A program made the position numbers and the translations under genes. A stretch of 64,000 bases of DNA, from positions 53,944 through 117,943 of the forward strand of contig CAIZWN010000078.1 in assembly GCA_903936705.1 (NCBI GenBank). The letters run 5' to 3'. The notes beneath the pieces were generated by a model. The model was not told the origin of the DNA. It worked only from the letters and a program-made list of their open reading frames with translations, and ran no database searches. Of the stretch, positions 55,130 to 62,132 are shown piece by piece; position 1 is the first letter of the stretch, and the number at the start of each line of letters is the position of its first letter. Source of the DNA: an uncultured Myxococcales bacterium. Its GTDB lineage: Bacteria; Myxococcota_A; UBA9042; DTJE01.

Positions 55130-55751
55130 TGCGTGGCCTGTAGTCCGTGGCGTCGATGCAGGTGTCGTACAAGGCACGGTCGATCCTAATCCAGTCGGTC
55201 CCGTTGATGCCCCGGATGTTGGAGCAAGATGGACCCACCGGGTACGCGCTTGCCATCTTGATCCATCGGCCCTGCGCCGCCGCAATCTCGCGAATCTCGT
55301 GTGCGACTTCCGACAGGTCCTGATCCTGGCTGAATACAACCGCTACGTCGAAGACCCTTCGAAACGCCAGGCTGATGATATCGACAGCGATCCGGACATC
55401 GATTCCCTTCTCGACCCACACGGTTTCCGTCTTGGGTTGACCCGCTGCGTCCGTCGTCTGAACGGTGCGAGAACGGAGCGGCCTTGTGAACGCGACGAGC
55501 CCCTGGCGCTTCATTGCGGCGGTCTTCGCGGACCAGAATGCGTGCTTCGCGGGGTCCGCGGTCGCGTCCGGAAGGCCCGTGTAGAACCGGGTCTCCGCGA
55601 GGCGCCATCCGTTGGCCGTGACGACCTTCTCCGCGAGTACGGCGACATCGTAGTTGGGGAATTTGTAACCGAACGACCGCTTGGCAGCGTTGAAGAGGTT
55701 CTGGCCATCAATGAACACGACGGCCTGTTTTTCATGGGGGACGTAAAGCAC
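55110..55751 (-). CDS. NYN-domain (PIN-like) putative ribonuclease
   Basis: About 213 residues with the NYN/LabA-DUF88 pattern: an early Asp in VVFIDGQNLFNAAK, then KGIDVRIAVDIISLAF, VVFSQDQDLSEVA (two Asps) and a late acidic site. These acidic residues match the metal-binding site of PIN-like nucleases. The start is GTG 55751 (or TTG 55754). It is transcribed opposite to its neighbours in a broken phage region, and a terminator-like hairpin lies in its leader at 55761-55816. NYN proteins act in RNA turnover and some in phage defence. Confidence 0.75.
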   Translation of the reverse strand: MLYVPHEKQAVVFIDGQNLFNAAKRSFGYKFPNYDVAVLAEKVVTANGWRLAETRFYTGLPDATADPAKHAFWSAKTAAMKRQGLVAFTRPLRSRTVQTTDAAGQPKTETVWVEKGIDVRIAVDIISLAFRRVFDVAVVFSQDQDLSEVAHEIREIAAAQGRWIKMASAYPVGPSCSNIRGINGTDWIRIDRALYDTCIDATDYRPRSGSGSP

Positions 55752-55760
55752 CAACCCCCC

Positions 55761-55816
55761 AAAAATAACCCCGCCCGAGTTCGCATTGGCCGAGGCCTCT
55801 ACGAAGTCGGGCGGGG
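55761..55816 (-). terminator. Hairpin and U-run in the leader of the NYN gene
   Basis: CCCCGCCCGAGTTCG (55769-55783) pairs with CGAAGTCGGGCGGGG (55802-55816) in 14 of 15 positions with an 18-base loop. On the minus strand the hairpin is followed by UUAUUUUU, then by the NYN start within about 10 bases. This could be a terminator of an upstream transcript or an attenuator. Confidence 0.55.
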
Positions 55817-55963
55817 AGGAATTGGATCAAAGTCTAGGGACGCACGAACGGCTTGTCAAGCACGAGGTCTTGGCTGTCGTGCCCGTGGAATCGCGCCTGG
55901 ATGGAAAACGAATGGTGCTGAGACGCGCGGGAGGAGACCTGGAACGCCGACGAGCGGACGAGC

Positions 55964-56212
55964 ATGCGTGCCGAGGCGGCGGAACCGGGCGACGACCCCG
56001 TTACCGACGACACGGGCTTGCTTGAGGGCGCGGAAGAATTCGTGTCCTACGACACGGGCGTATTGCCTTGGTCCGAGCCTACGTCTACGGACCCCGTCGT
56101 GCTGGCCGTCAACCAGCGACGCATCGAACGTGCCACTGTACTGGCGGACGACGCGCCCGAGTACCGATGCCACTACTTCAACAGGACGTTTCCGTGCAGG
56201 TCGTCCTGTTGA
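55964..56212 (+). pseudogene. Degenerate copy of the phage sigma-r4/zinc protein
   Basis: The frame contains SEPTSTDPVVLAVNQRRIER and YRCHYFNRTFP, which match the C-terminal half of the protein at 59083-59973 (CEPTSTDPRVQAINEKKVAR and YWCPHCGRTYP). The N-terminal sigma-like part is missing and one of the paired zinc cysteines is lost, so it is probably a broken relic of a related phage gene. Confidence 0.55.
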
Positions 56213-56259
56213 ACGAGGCGCGGCCCACGGCATGGGATCAGGTGGCCGCCTGTGTGTAA

Positions 56260-56415
56260 GAGCGTGGCAGCATTGGGAACGCGGAGGTCCGCACGATTCT
56301 CGGGACGGACGACCCGGTCCGTGCGTCGAAAATTCTGAAGGAGTGGGTCACAGCCGGGCTGCTGGTGATCGGGAACCCGGACTCGGCCAAGCAGCTGCGG
56401 CGATATGCCCTGACC
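56260..56415 (+). pseudogene. Winged-helix C-terminal fragment
   Basis: A frame reads GNAEVRTILGTDDP, RASKILKEWVTAGLL and LRRYAL. This is the winged-helix pattern at the end of RecG-like/AlbA_2 (Schlafen-type) regulators. A stop lies just upstream and the continuation degenerates. It is a gene relic, function not assignable. Confidence 0.4.
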
Positions 56416-56616
56416 TCGGCCACGCGGACGGTGGAGACACGGCCCAGGCGGCGTATTCCGGCGCTCCTGTCCAGGTGCCGCCGTTGTACGTCATCGTCCG
56501 GGCCGGTCAGGTTGTCGCGAAGGCGGTGAACGAGTGAGGCGATAGTCTCCCCGAATTCCTCCCCTGGGAGGTTTCGGGCGTGCTGTTTGACAGGCTGAAG
56601 TTGCGGGTGGGCGTAT

Positions 56617-56663
56617 GAAAAAGCCCGCGCAGGAGTAAGGCCAAAACCCTCTCCTGCGCGGGC
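56617..56663 (-). terminator. Rho-independent terminator of the tRNA-Pro gene
   Basis: A perfect 13-base stem GCCCGCGCAGGAG (56623-56635) with CTCCTGCGCGGGC (56651-56663), a 15-base loop and a U-run on the minus strand (plus-strand gaaaaa). It begins 10 bases beyond the 3' end of the tRNA-Pro fragment, where a tRNA gene terminator belongs. Confidence 0.7.
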
Positions 56664-56672
56664 CTACCCGGT

Positions 56673-56720
56673 CGGGGCGGCTGGATTTGAACCAGTGACC
56701 CCTTGACCCCCAGTCAAGGG
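56673..56720 (-). other. 3' half of tRNA-Pro(GGG): attachment site of the prophage
   Basis: On the minus strand an anticodon arm CTTGA-CTGGGGG-TCAAG (anticodon GGG) is followed by the variable loop, a T-arm with GGTTCAAATCC and the acceptor half ending CGCCCCGA. The D-arm and 5' acceptor strand are absent: the sequence upstream is unrelated. This is the displaced 3' piece left when an element integrates into a tRNA gene. CCA is not encoded (CCG). Confidence 0.75.
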
Positions 56721-56969
56721 CTAGTTTGAAAGGAAACGCGGACTTGAACGAGGAATCGATAGGCGGGCGGCTTGGAAGCCCGCGGAATCGTACGCTTAAT
56801 GGTCGCAGAGCGCCTTTGAGGAGCATGGTCGCGAACGTACTTATCTGAACATCACGGGATCATAACCGAATCGCGGGGTGACGCCGAAAGCGACCACCCC
56901 ATCCCGCGACGCCGGTTGTCCCGCACCTGAACCAACGCACCCAATCAACGTGCACGGAAGGAGAACCAG

Positions 56970-57062
56970 GTGACGAAGTGCATTCGTGCGTCCAGGAACC
57001 CGTCCACCAACCTGAAGGTCCGGGCCGGAATCCGCCCGACCGGGAGGCGGTCCCATGGCTGA
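56970..57062 (+). CDS. Possible 30-residue leader peptide before the replication gene
   Basis: GTG at 56970 is preceded by GGAAGGAG (spacing 6). The 30-codon frame is basic (VTKCIRASRNPSTNLK and so on) and ends 8 bases into the replication gene, so the two could be translationally coupled. Short size makes it uncertain. Confidence 0.3.
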   Translation: MTKCIRASRNPSTNLKVRAGIRPTGRRSHG

Positions 57063-58251
57063 CGACCTGCGGATCAGTGCGGACTTCGCGATGCACCCGA
57101 AGACCAGGCTGCTGGTCCGGCGTCTCGATCGGAGCGCGGTCTACAGCGTGATGGCGCTCTGGTGCTACGCGGCCAGCAACCGCTGCGACGGCGACCTGAC
57201 GGGGTTGGAGGACGATGAGATCGCCAATGCCGCCGACTGGCCCGGCGACGCCTCGACGTTCGTCCAGGCCCTCCGGGCGGTCCGCTTCCTGGACGGCGAG
57301 CCCCTTGCCTACCGCATCCACGACTGGGTCGAACGCCAGCCTTGGGTCGTCGACCGGGCAGCGCGTCGTGAGAAGGCCCTGGAGCTGAACCGAATTCGGT
57401 GGAGTGCGGTGCGGGCCACCGATTCCGCGACCGATTCCGGTGCGGACTCCGGCTCGGATTCCGGCGCGGATTCCGAACGGCATCCGCGACCGATTCCGCC
57501 GCGGAATCCTCCTAGCCTTCCTAGCCTTCCTAGCCTCAAGAACAAGAGCAAGAACAGCGACAGCGCGCCCGTGCGCGAGACGCACGAGGACGCGCCGACG
57601 GCGACTGCGTCGAAGGTGGCGGTTCCCGATCTGGTCCTGGTCGATGGGCCGCCGGCCTCGCCGCCTCGGATCACCCTCGACCGTGCGGCCTGGCGGTTCG
57701 AGGGCGTCACCGACGAGCACCGGGATCGCTGGCAGCGTGCCGCTCCGCTGGTGGACCTGGTCACGGACCAGGCCGCCGCGGAGGCGTGGTGCGCCGCGAA
57801 TCCGGAGAAGGCCCCGGCGTCGCGCATGGAGCGGTTCCTGGTCGCCTGGTTCGCACGGACCCAGGAGCGGCTTCGCAAGGACGTCCCGAGTCGAGCGGCA
57901 GGGCTGGCCAAGGGCCGCCCCGTCCGGACTGGTCAGGGCGTTTCGACCGAGGCCGCCGCACCGCAGGTCTTCCCCGAGGCCCAGCGCGCACCGATGACGC
58001 CGCCCGGAAAGGACTGGCCCAGCGCATACGAGTTGCTCGAGGAGCGCATGGCGCCGGACGAGTTCGAGCAGTGGGTCCGCCCGCTGCAGTACGTCGGGGA
58101 CCGCGGGACGACGATCGTCCTCGAAGCATCCGACTCGTTCACCGCCCGGTGGGTCCGCGACAACTACGTCGACCTCTTCCGCGATGCCGTGATCGACGTT
58201 GCGGGCCAACCGTTCCAGGTCGAGGTCGTCCCGCAGAAGGAGGCCCCGTGA
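57055..58251 (+). CDS. Phage replication protein with DnaA-N-like C-terminal domain
   Basis: 398 residues. The N-terminal third (MADDLRISADFAMHPKT, then LTGLEDDEIANAA and AYRIHDWVERQ) resembles phage DnaD/Lin1244-like replication proteins. A disordered repeat of Asp/Ser/Thr dipeptides and a Ser-Leu-Pro repeat form the linker. The last 80 residues (WPSAYELLEERMAPDEFEQW, PLQYVGD, FTARWVRDNYVDL) match the DnaA N-terminal domain, which binds DnaB helicase. Probably the origin-binding or helicase-loading protein of the prophage. GGGAGG 7 bases before the ATG. Confidence 0.72.
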   Translation: MADDLRISADFAMHPKTRLLVRRLDRSAVYSVMALWCYAASNRCDGDLTGLEDDEIANAADWPGDASTFVQALRAVRFLDGEPLAYRIHDWVERQPWVVDRAARREKALELNRIRWSAVRATDSATDSGADSGSDSGADSERHPRPIPPRNPPSLPSLPSLKNKSKNSDSAPVRETHEDAPTATASKVAVPDLVLVDGPPASPPRITLDRAAWRFEGVTDEHRDRWQRAAPLVDLVTDQAAAEAWCAANPEKAPASRMERFLVAWFARTQERLRKDVPSRAAGLAKGRPVRTGQGVSTEAAAPQVFPEAQRAPMTPPGKDWPSAYELLEERMAPDEFEQWVRPLQYVGDRGTTIVLEASDSFTARWVRDNYVDLFRDAVIDVAGQPFQVEVVPQKEAP

Positions 58252-59072
58252 ACACGACCATCCGGTTCACCGTCCCCGGTGCCCCGAACGCGAAGGCCAA
58301 GAAGCTGACCGTGCTGAACGGCCATGCCCGGGGCTACAACGACAAGGCGACTGCGACCTACCAGAACCTCGTCACGCTGTCGGCCCAGGGGTTTCGCCCC
58401 GACCGTCCCCTGGGCGGGCCCCTGGTCCTGGAGGTCGTCGCGGTCTACGCGCGGCTCGCCTGCCACTGCCGTCGTGCGAAGCGGACGGGCGCGCTGCTGG
58501 GCGGCTGGCCCGAGGGGCGCATCCCGAAGGACTCGAGGCCCGACTTCGACAACCTGGCCAAGTCCATCTGCGACGGCATCAACGCCGCCGGCCTGTGGGA
58601 GGACGACGCCCGGGTGTTCGACGGTCGGGTGCGGAAGTTCTACGCGGCCACGGACGAGGTCCCGCATGTCGAGGTCGCGCTGCGTCCGGCAGGGCAGGGC
58701 GGGCCCGACGCGCTGACCTACCTGGCGTCGCCGTATTCGGACCTGAACCCGGCCGTCCGGGAGGCCCGGTACCTGGTCGTCTGCGACGTCGCGGCGGCCT
58801 TGTCTCGGCGCGGCGAACTGGTCTTCTCGCCCATCGTGCACGGCCACGGGATCGCGAAGCACGGCGTGCTCCCGATCGGGTGGCGCTACTGGCAGAGCCT
58901 CGATCTTCGAATGCTCGCCGCCTGCGATTCCCTGACCGTGGCCTGTCTCGATGGCTGGCGCGAGAGCGACGGCGTGCAGGCCGAAATGGCCGAGGCCAGG
59001 CGGCGCGGCCTACCTGTGCACTACGTGGACGACCGGGGCAACGGGATCAAGGAGCCGCGCGACGCGGCGTGA
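58248..59072 (+). CDS. RusA Holliday-junction resolvase fused to a DUF1937 domain
   Basis: 274 residues. Residues 1-145 are RusA-like: VPGAPNAKAKKL at the start and the acidic, metal-binding run RPDFDNLAKSICDGINAAGLWEDDARV. Residues about 150-260 are a DUF1937 domain, related to nucleoside deoxyribosyltransferase-like folds: TYLASPYSDLNPAVRE, HGHGIAKHGVLP, AACDSLTVACLDGWRESDGV, EMAEARRRGLPV. The GTG overlaps the replication gene stop (GTGA) with AAGGAGG upstream. The two halves are usually separate proteins. The second may hydrolyse a nucleotide. Confidence 0.75.
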   Translation: MNTTIRFTVPGAPNAKAKKLTVLNGHARGYNDKATATYQNLVTLSAQGFRPDRPLGGPLVLEVVAVYARLACHCRRAKRTGALLGGWPEGRIPKDSRPDFDNLAKSICDGINAAGLWEDDARVFDGRVRKFYAATDEVPHVEVALRPAGQGGPDALTYLASPYSDLNPAVREARYLVVCDVAAALSRRGELVFSPIVHGHGIAKHGVLPIGWRYWQSLDLRMLAACDSLTVACLDGWRESDGVQAEMAEARRRGLPVHYVDDRGNGIKEPRDAA

Positions 59073-59082
59073 GGAGGCCACC

Positions 59083-59973
59083 ATGGAACGGCATGCCGTG
59101 GACCTGGAAGCGTTGCGTGGAGAGCGGTCGCCGCCGAAGCGCCGTCGCGACTGCCCGCCGCCGGCCGAACTGTGCCCGTTCATCGAGTGTCGCTACCACC
59201 TCTGGACCGACCGCGTCCACAGGGGCCGCGTCATGATCCTCGCCGCCAGCAGTGCCTACGGCGACCCGGCCCACTTCTGCGCCCTGCACGAGGCCGACCG
59301 AGGCCCGAAAACGCTGGAGCAGGTCGGCGTCGTCTACGGCGTCAGCCGCGAACGCATTCGGCAGTTGGAAGCCGAGTCCATGGCGGTCCTGCGGGCGGTC
59401 AACCCGAGCCTGCTGCGGGAACTGCTCTCCGTGGTGGACGACATCTCGTGCGAGACCGAGCCGCCCTGCGACGATCCTGACGACGGCGCTGTCGCGCCGC
59501 GGACGGCAACCGCGCAGCCGCCGCCCGAGGACGCCTGCGACTCGACCAGCAGTGCGGCGGACGTCTGCGACCTGGTCTCGGACCAGACCGAGGCCTCGCC
59601 CTGGTGCGAACCGACGTCTACTGACCCTCGCGTGCAGGCAATCAACGAGAAGAAGGTCGCCCGTGCGACTGCCAGGGCTGCCAACGCCACGCCCTACTGG
59701 TGCCCCCACTGCGGGCGCACCTATCCGGGCATCGGCATCGAAGGCAATGCACGCAAGGGCTGCCCCAACCCTCGCTGCGCTGGTCAGGCATGGGCCGACC
59801 GTGCCCGACAGACGGGCCGCAAGCCCTGGGCACACGAACCTGCTGTCGTCGAGGCTCTCGTTCGCGACTACCGACCTGGGGTGCATGGGTACAGGGCACT
59901 GGCACGCGAGCACCACCTGCCCGTGCCGACCGTCGCCGCGATCCTTCGACGCGTCACGAGGGGGGAAGGATAA
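59083..59973 (+). CDS. Phage sigma-70 region-4-like regulator with zinc finger
   Basis: 296 residues. An N-terminal Cys-rich patch (CPFIECRYHLW) precedes a sigma region 4 helix-turn-helix (TLEQVGVVYGVSRERIRQLE, residues about 86-105). A disordered acidic linker follows, then a zinc finger (YWCPHCGRTYPG to GCPNPRC), and a C-terminal helix-turn-helix-like piece (GYRALAREHHLPVPTVAAILRR). Probably a late-gene or packaging-stage transcription regulator. GGAGG 5 bases before the ATG. A relic of a related gene lies at 55964-56212. Confidence 0.65.
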   Translation: MERHAVDLEALRGERSPPKRRRDCPPPAELCPFIECRYHLWTDRVHRGRVMILAASSAYGDPAHFCALHEADRGPKTLEQVGVVYGVSRERIRQLEAESMAVLRAVNPSLLRELLSVVDDISCETEPPCDDPDDGAVAPRTATAQPPPEDACDSTSSAADVCDLVSDQTEASPWCEPTSTDPRVQAINEKKVARATARAANATPYWCPHCGRTYPGIGIEGNARKGCPNPRCAGQAWADRARQTGRKPWAHEPAVVEALVRDYRPGVHGYRALAREHHLPVPTVAAILRRVTRGEG

Positions 59974-60030
59974 TGGTGTTTACCCCCCGAGAGACCCCCC
60001 TGCCGATGCCCCCCCTCCCCACCGGCGGTT

Positions 60031-60047
60031 CCTTACTGGCAGTAAGG
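60031..60047. repeat. 17-base palindrome upstream of the small terminase gene
   Basis: CCTTACTG-G-CAGTAAGG is a perfect palindrome with one central base, in a C-rich/G-rich tract 125 bases before the terminase small-subunit start. cos and pac sites of many phages lie here. It could also be an operator. Confidence 0.35.
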
Positions 60048-60171
60048 GGAGGGGCGGGTGCCTTTTGGCGCCCCTTCTCCCCGTGTGAGGCGGTCGAAAC
60101 ATTGATTGCCGGATCCGGTTGCCGGATTCGCATCGGCGGCCCCGGGGCAACCAGGGCGCTGGAGGTGGCTC

Positions 60172-60732
60172 ATGGGCGATAGACCGAAGGACGGTCGGAA
60201 GTACTCGAACCCCGCAGCCGCAAAGGTTTTCGGGGTGTCCGTGGCGACTATCAAGGTGTGGCGAACCAAGGGGTGGCTGGTGACCACCGCGGACGGCGCG
60301 CTGGACCGGCTCGCGACCATCGCGCGGGTCTCCGCAGCCCGGGATCCGACCCTCGGCGGCAAGCCGGATCGGTTGGTCGGCGGCGCGACGCCGATCAGCA
60401 CCCAGGCAACCGCCGACCGCGCGGCCGACAGCGCGAAGCTGCTCCGGGCGCGAACGCTGCGGGAAACCCTCGGCGCGAAGGCGCTGCGCATCGCAATCGA
60501 GAAGGAGGAAGGGACGCTGATCGTTCGCGCGGAGGCAGAGCGCATCTACGTCGAGGCGATCACGGACATCAAGAACCGGATCGAGGCCCTCCCGATCCGG
60601 GTGGCCGCAGCCCTGGTGGGATTGGACGCTCGGGCTATCCAGAACGCCCTGCGCGAAGAGGTCGAGTTGGCACTGCGAAACGTGAGCGAGGTCCCTTACG
60701 TGGGGCCCCGCAATGATGGAGGAGCGGAATGA
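60172..60732 (+). CDS. Phage terminase small subunit (Nu1-like)
   Basis: 186 residues. An N-terminal winged-helix/excisionase-like HTH (PAAAKVFGVSVATIKVWRTKGWL) recognises packaging DNA, followed by a helical region (RAADSAKLLRARTLRETLG) for oligomerisation. The HTH plus helical tail, and the position before the large subunit, fit Nu1/TerS. GGAGG 6 bases before ATG 60172. It overlaps the methyltransferase gene by ATGA. Confidence 0.7.
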   Translation: MGDRPKDGRKYSNPAAAKVFGVSVATIKVWRTKGWLVTTADGALDRLATIARVSAARDPTLGGKPDRLVGGATPISTQATADRAADSAKLLRARTLRETLGAKALRIAIEKEEGTLIVRAEAERIYVEAITDIKNRIEALPIRVAAALVGLDARAIQNALREEVELALRNVSEVPYVGPRNDGGAE

Positions 60733-62132
60733 GTGCGGACCCCCGGATCGTGATGCGCCCGGTGAGCGAGCTTCACCCCTACGAGAAGAACGCTCGGACC
60801 CATTCGAAGGACCAGATCGCGCAGGTCGCGCGGTCGATCACCGAGTTCGGGTTCACGAACCCCGTGCTGGTGGACGCGAGCGGGATGGTCATCGCCGGCC
60901 ACGCCCGGGTGAAGGCGGCCGAACGCCTGGGCCTCGACGCGGTCCCGACGATCTGCCTGGACCACCTGAACGAGGCCCAGGTGCGGGCCTACATCCTGGC
61001 CGACAACGCCATCGCGTTGAACGCCGGATGGGACGAGGAACTGCTCCGCGCCGAGTTGTACGCGCTCGAATCGTCGGGATTCGACCTGGCGCTGACGGGC
61101 TTCGAGTCGTCCGAAATCGACCGCCTCCTGGAGGAAGCGGCGGCGTTCGAAGCGGCTGGCAGCGGCGGTCCTGGCGGCGAGGACCTGGCGCCGGAGCCCT
61201 GCCTGGAGGCGACGGCGCAGCCGGGCGACCTGTGGATCCTCGGGGACCACCGGCTGCTCTGCGGGTCGTCGTCCATCGCGGCGGACGTGGACCGCCTGCT
61301 CGGTGGCGTGCCGATCCACCTGGTCAACATGGACCCGCCGTACAACGTGAAGGTCGAGCCCCGGTCGAACAACGCCATCGCGGCGGGCCTGTCGTCGTTC
61401 CAGGCCCCGGCGACCACGCACCACCAGGCGCTCGACCTGGCGCGGCACCCCGAGAAGTCGAAGGGGACGACGAAGCGCATGCGGGCGAAGGATAGGCCGC
61501 TGATGAACGACTTCGTGTCGGACGGCGACTTCGACGGGATGCTCCGGGCGTGGTTCGGGAACGCCGCCCGGGTCCTGGAGCCCGGCCGAGGCTTCTACAT
61601 CTGGGGCGGCTACGCGAACTGCTCGAACTACCCCTCGGCCCTGAAGGAGTGCGGGCTCTACTTCTCGCAGGCCATCATCTGGGACAAGGAGCACCCGGTC
61701 CTGACCCGGAAGGACTTCATGGGTGCCCATGAGTGGTGTTTCTATGGCTGGAAGGAAGGCGGGCCGCACCAGTTCCTGGGCCCGAACAACGCCACCGACC
61801 TGTGGCACGTCAAGAAGATCAACCCGCAGTCGATGGTCCACCTCACCGAGAAGCCCGTCGAACTGGCCCGCCGGGCGATCGAGTACTCGTCCCGGCGTGG
61901 CGAGAACGTGCTGGACCTGTTCGGGGGATCGGGGTCGACCCTGATCGGCGCGCACGAGACCGGGCGGCGGGCGTTCCTGATGGAGTTGGACCCGTTGTAC
62001 GTGGACGTGATCCTGAAGCGGTACCAGACCTTCACGGGCGAGCCGGCGGTCCTGGAAAGCGGCTCGACGTTCGACGAGGTCGCGGCCGAACGGAGCGTGA
62101 CGGATGGTACTGGCGACAGCACCGAGGTCTGA
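60729..62132 (+). CDS. Phage DNA methyltransferase with ParB-like N-terminal domain
   Basis: 467 residues. Residues 1-110 are a ParB/sulfiredoxin-type nuclease-like domain (ELHPYEKNARTHSKDQIAQVA, VIAGHARVKAAERLG). The remainder is an N6/N4 amino-methyltransferase of beta type: catalytic NMDPPYNV (about residue 200) comes before the SAM motif LDLFGGSGSTLIGAHETGRR (about 390). Such two-domain proteins are common in phages and modify phage DNA to escape host restriction. The start overlaps TerS and the end overlaps TerL by 29 bases. Confidence 0.82.
   Translation: MSADPRIVMRPVSELHPYEKNARTHSKDQIAQVARSITEFGFTNPVLVDASGMVIAGHARVKAAERLGLDAVPTICLDHLNEAQVRAYILADNAIALNAGWDEELLRAELYALESSGFDLALTGFESSEIDRLLEEAAAFEAAGSGGPGGEDLAPEPCLEATAQPGDLWILGDHRLLCGSSSIAADVDRLLGGVPIHLVNMDPPYNVKVEPRSNNAIAAGLSSFQAPATTHHQALDLARHPEKSKGTTKRMRAKDRPLMNDFVSDGDFDGMLRAWFGNAARVLEPGRGFYIWGGYANCSNYPSALKECGLYFSQAIIWDKEHPVLTRKDFMGAHEWCFYGWKEGGPHQFLGPNNATDLWHVKKINPQSMVHLTEKPVELARRAIEYSSRRGENVLDLFGGSGSTLIGAHETGRRAFLMELDPLYVDVILKRYQTFTGEPAVLESGSTFDEVAAERSVTDGTGDSTEV

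Noticed and set aside
56673..56760. Intact tRNA-Pro gene
   Set aside because: The D-arm and 5' acceptor strand are missing, so only the 3' half is present.
56860..58209. Minus-strand open frame over the replication gene
   Set aside because: Shadow frame with no motif; the plus strand encodes recognisable domains.
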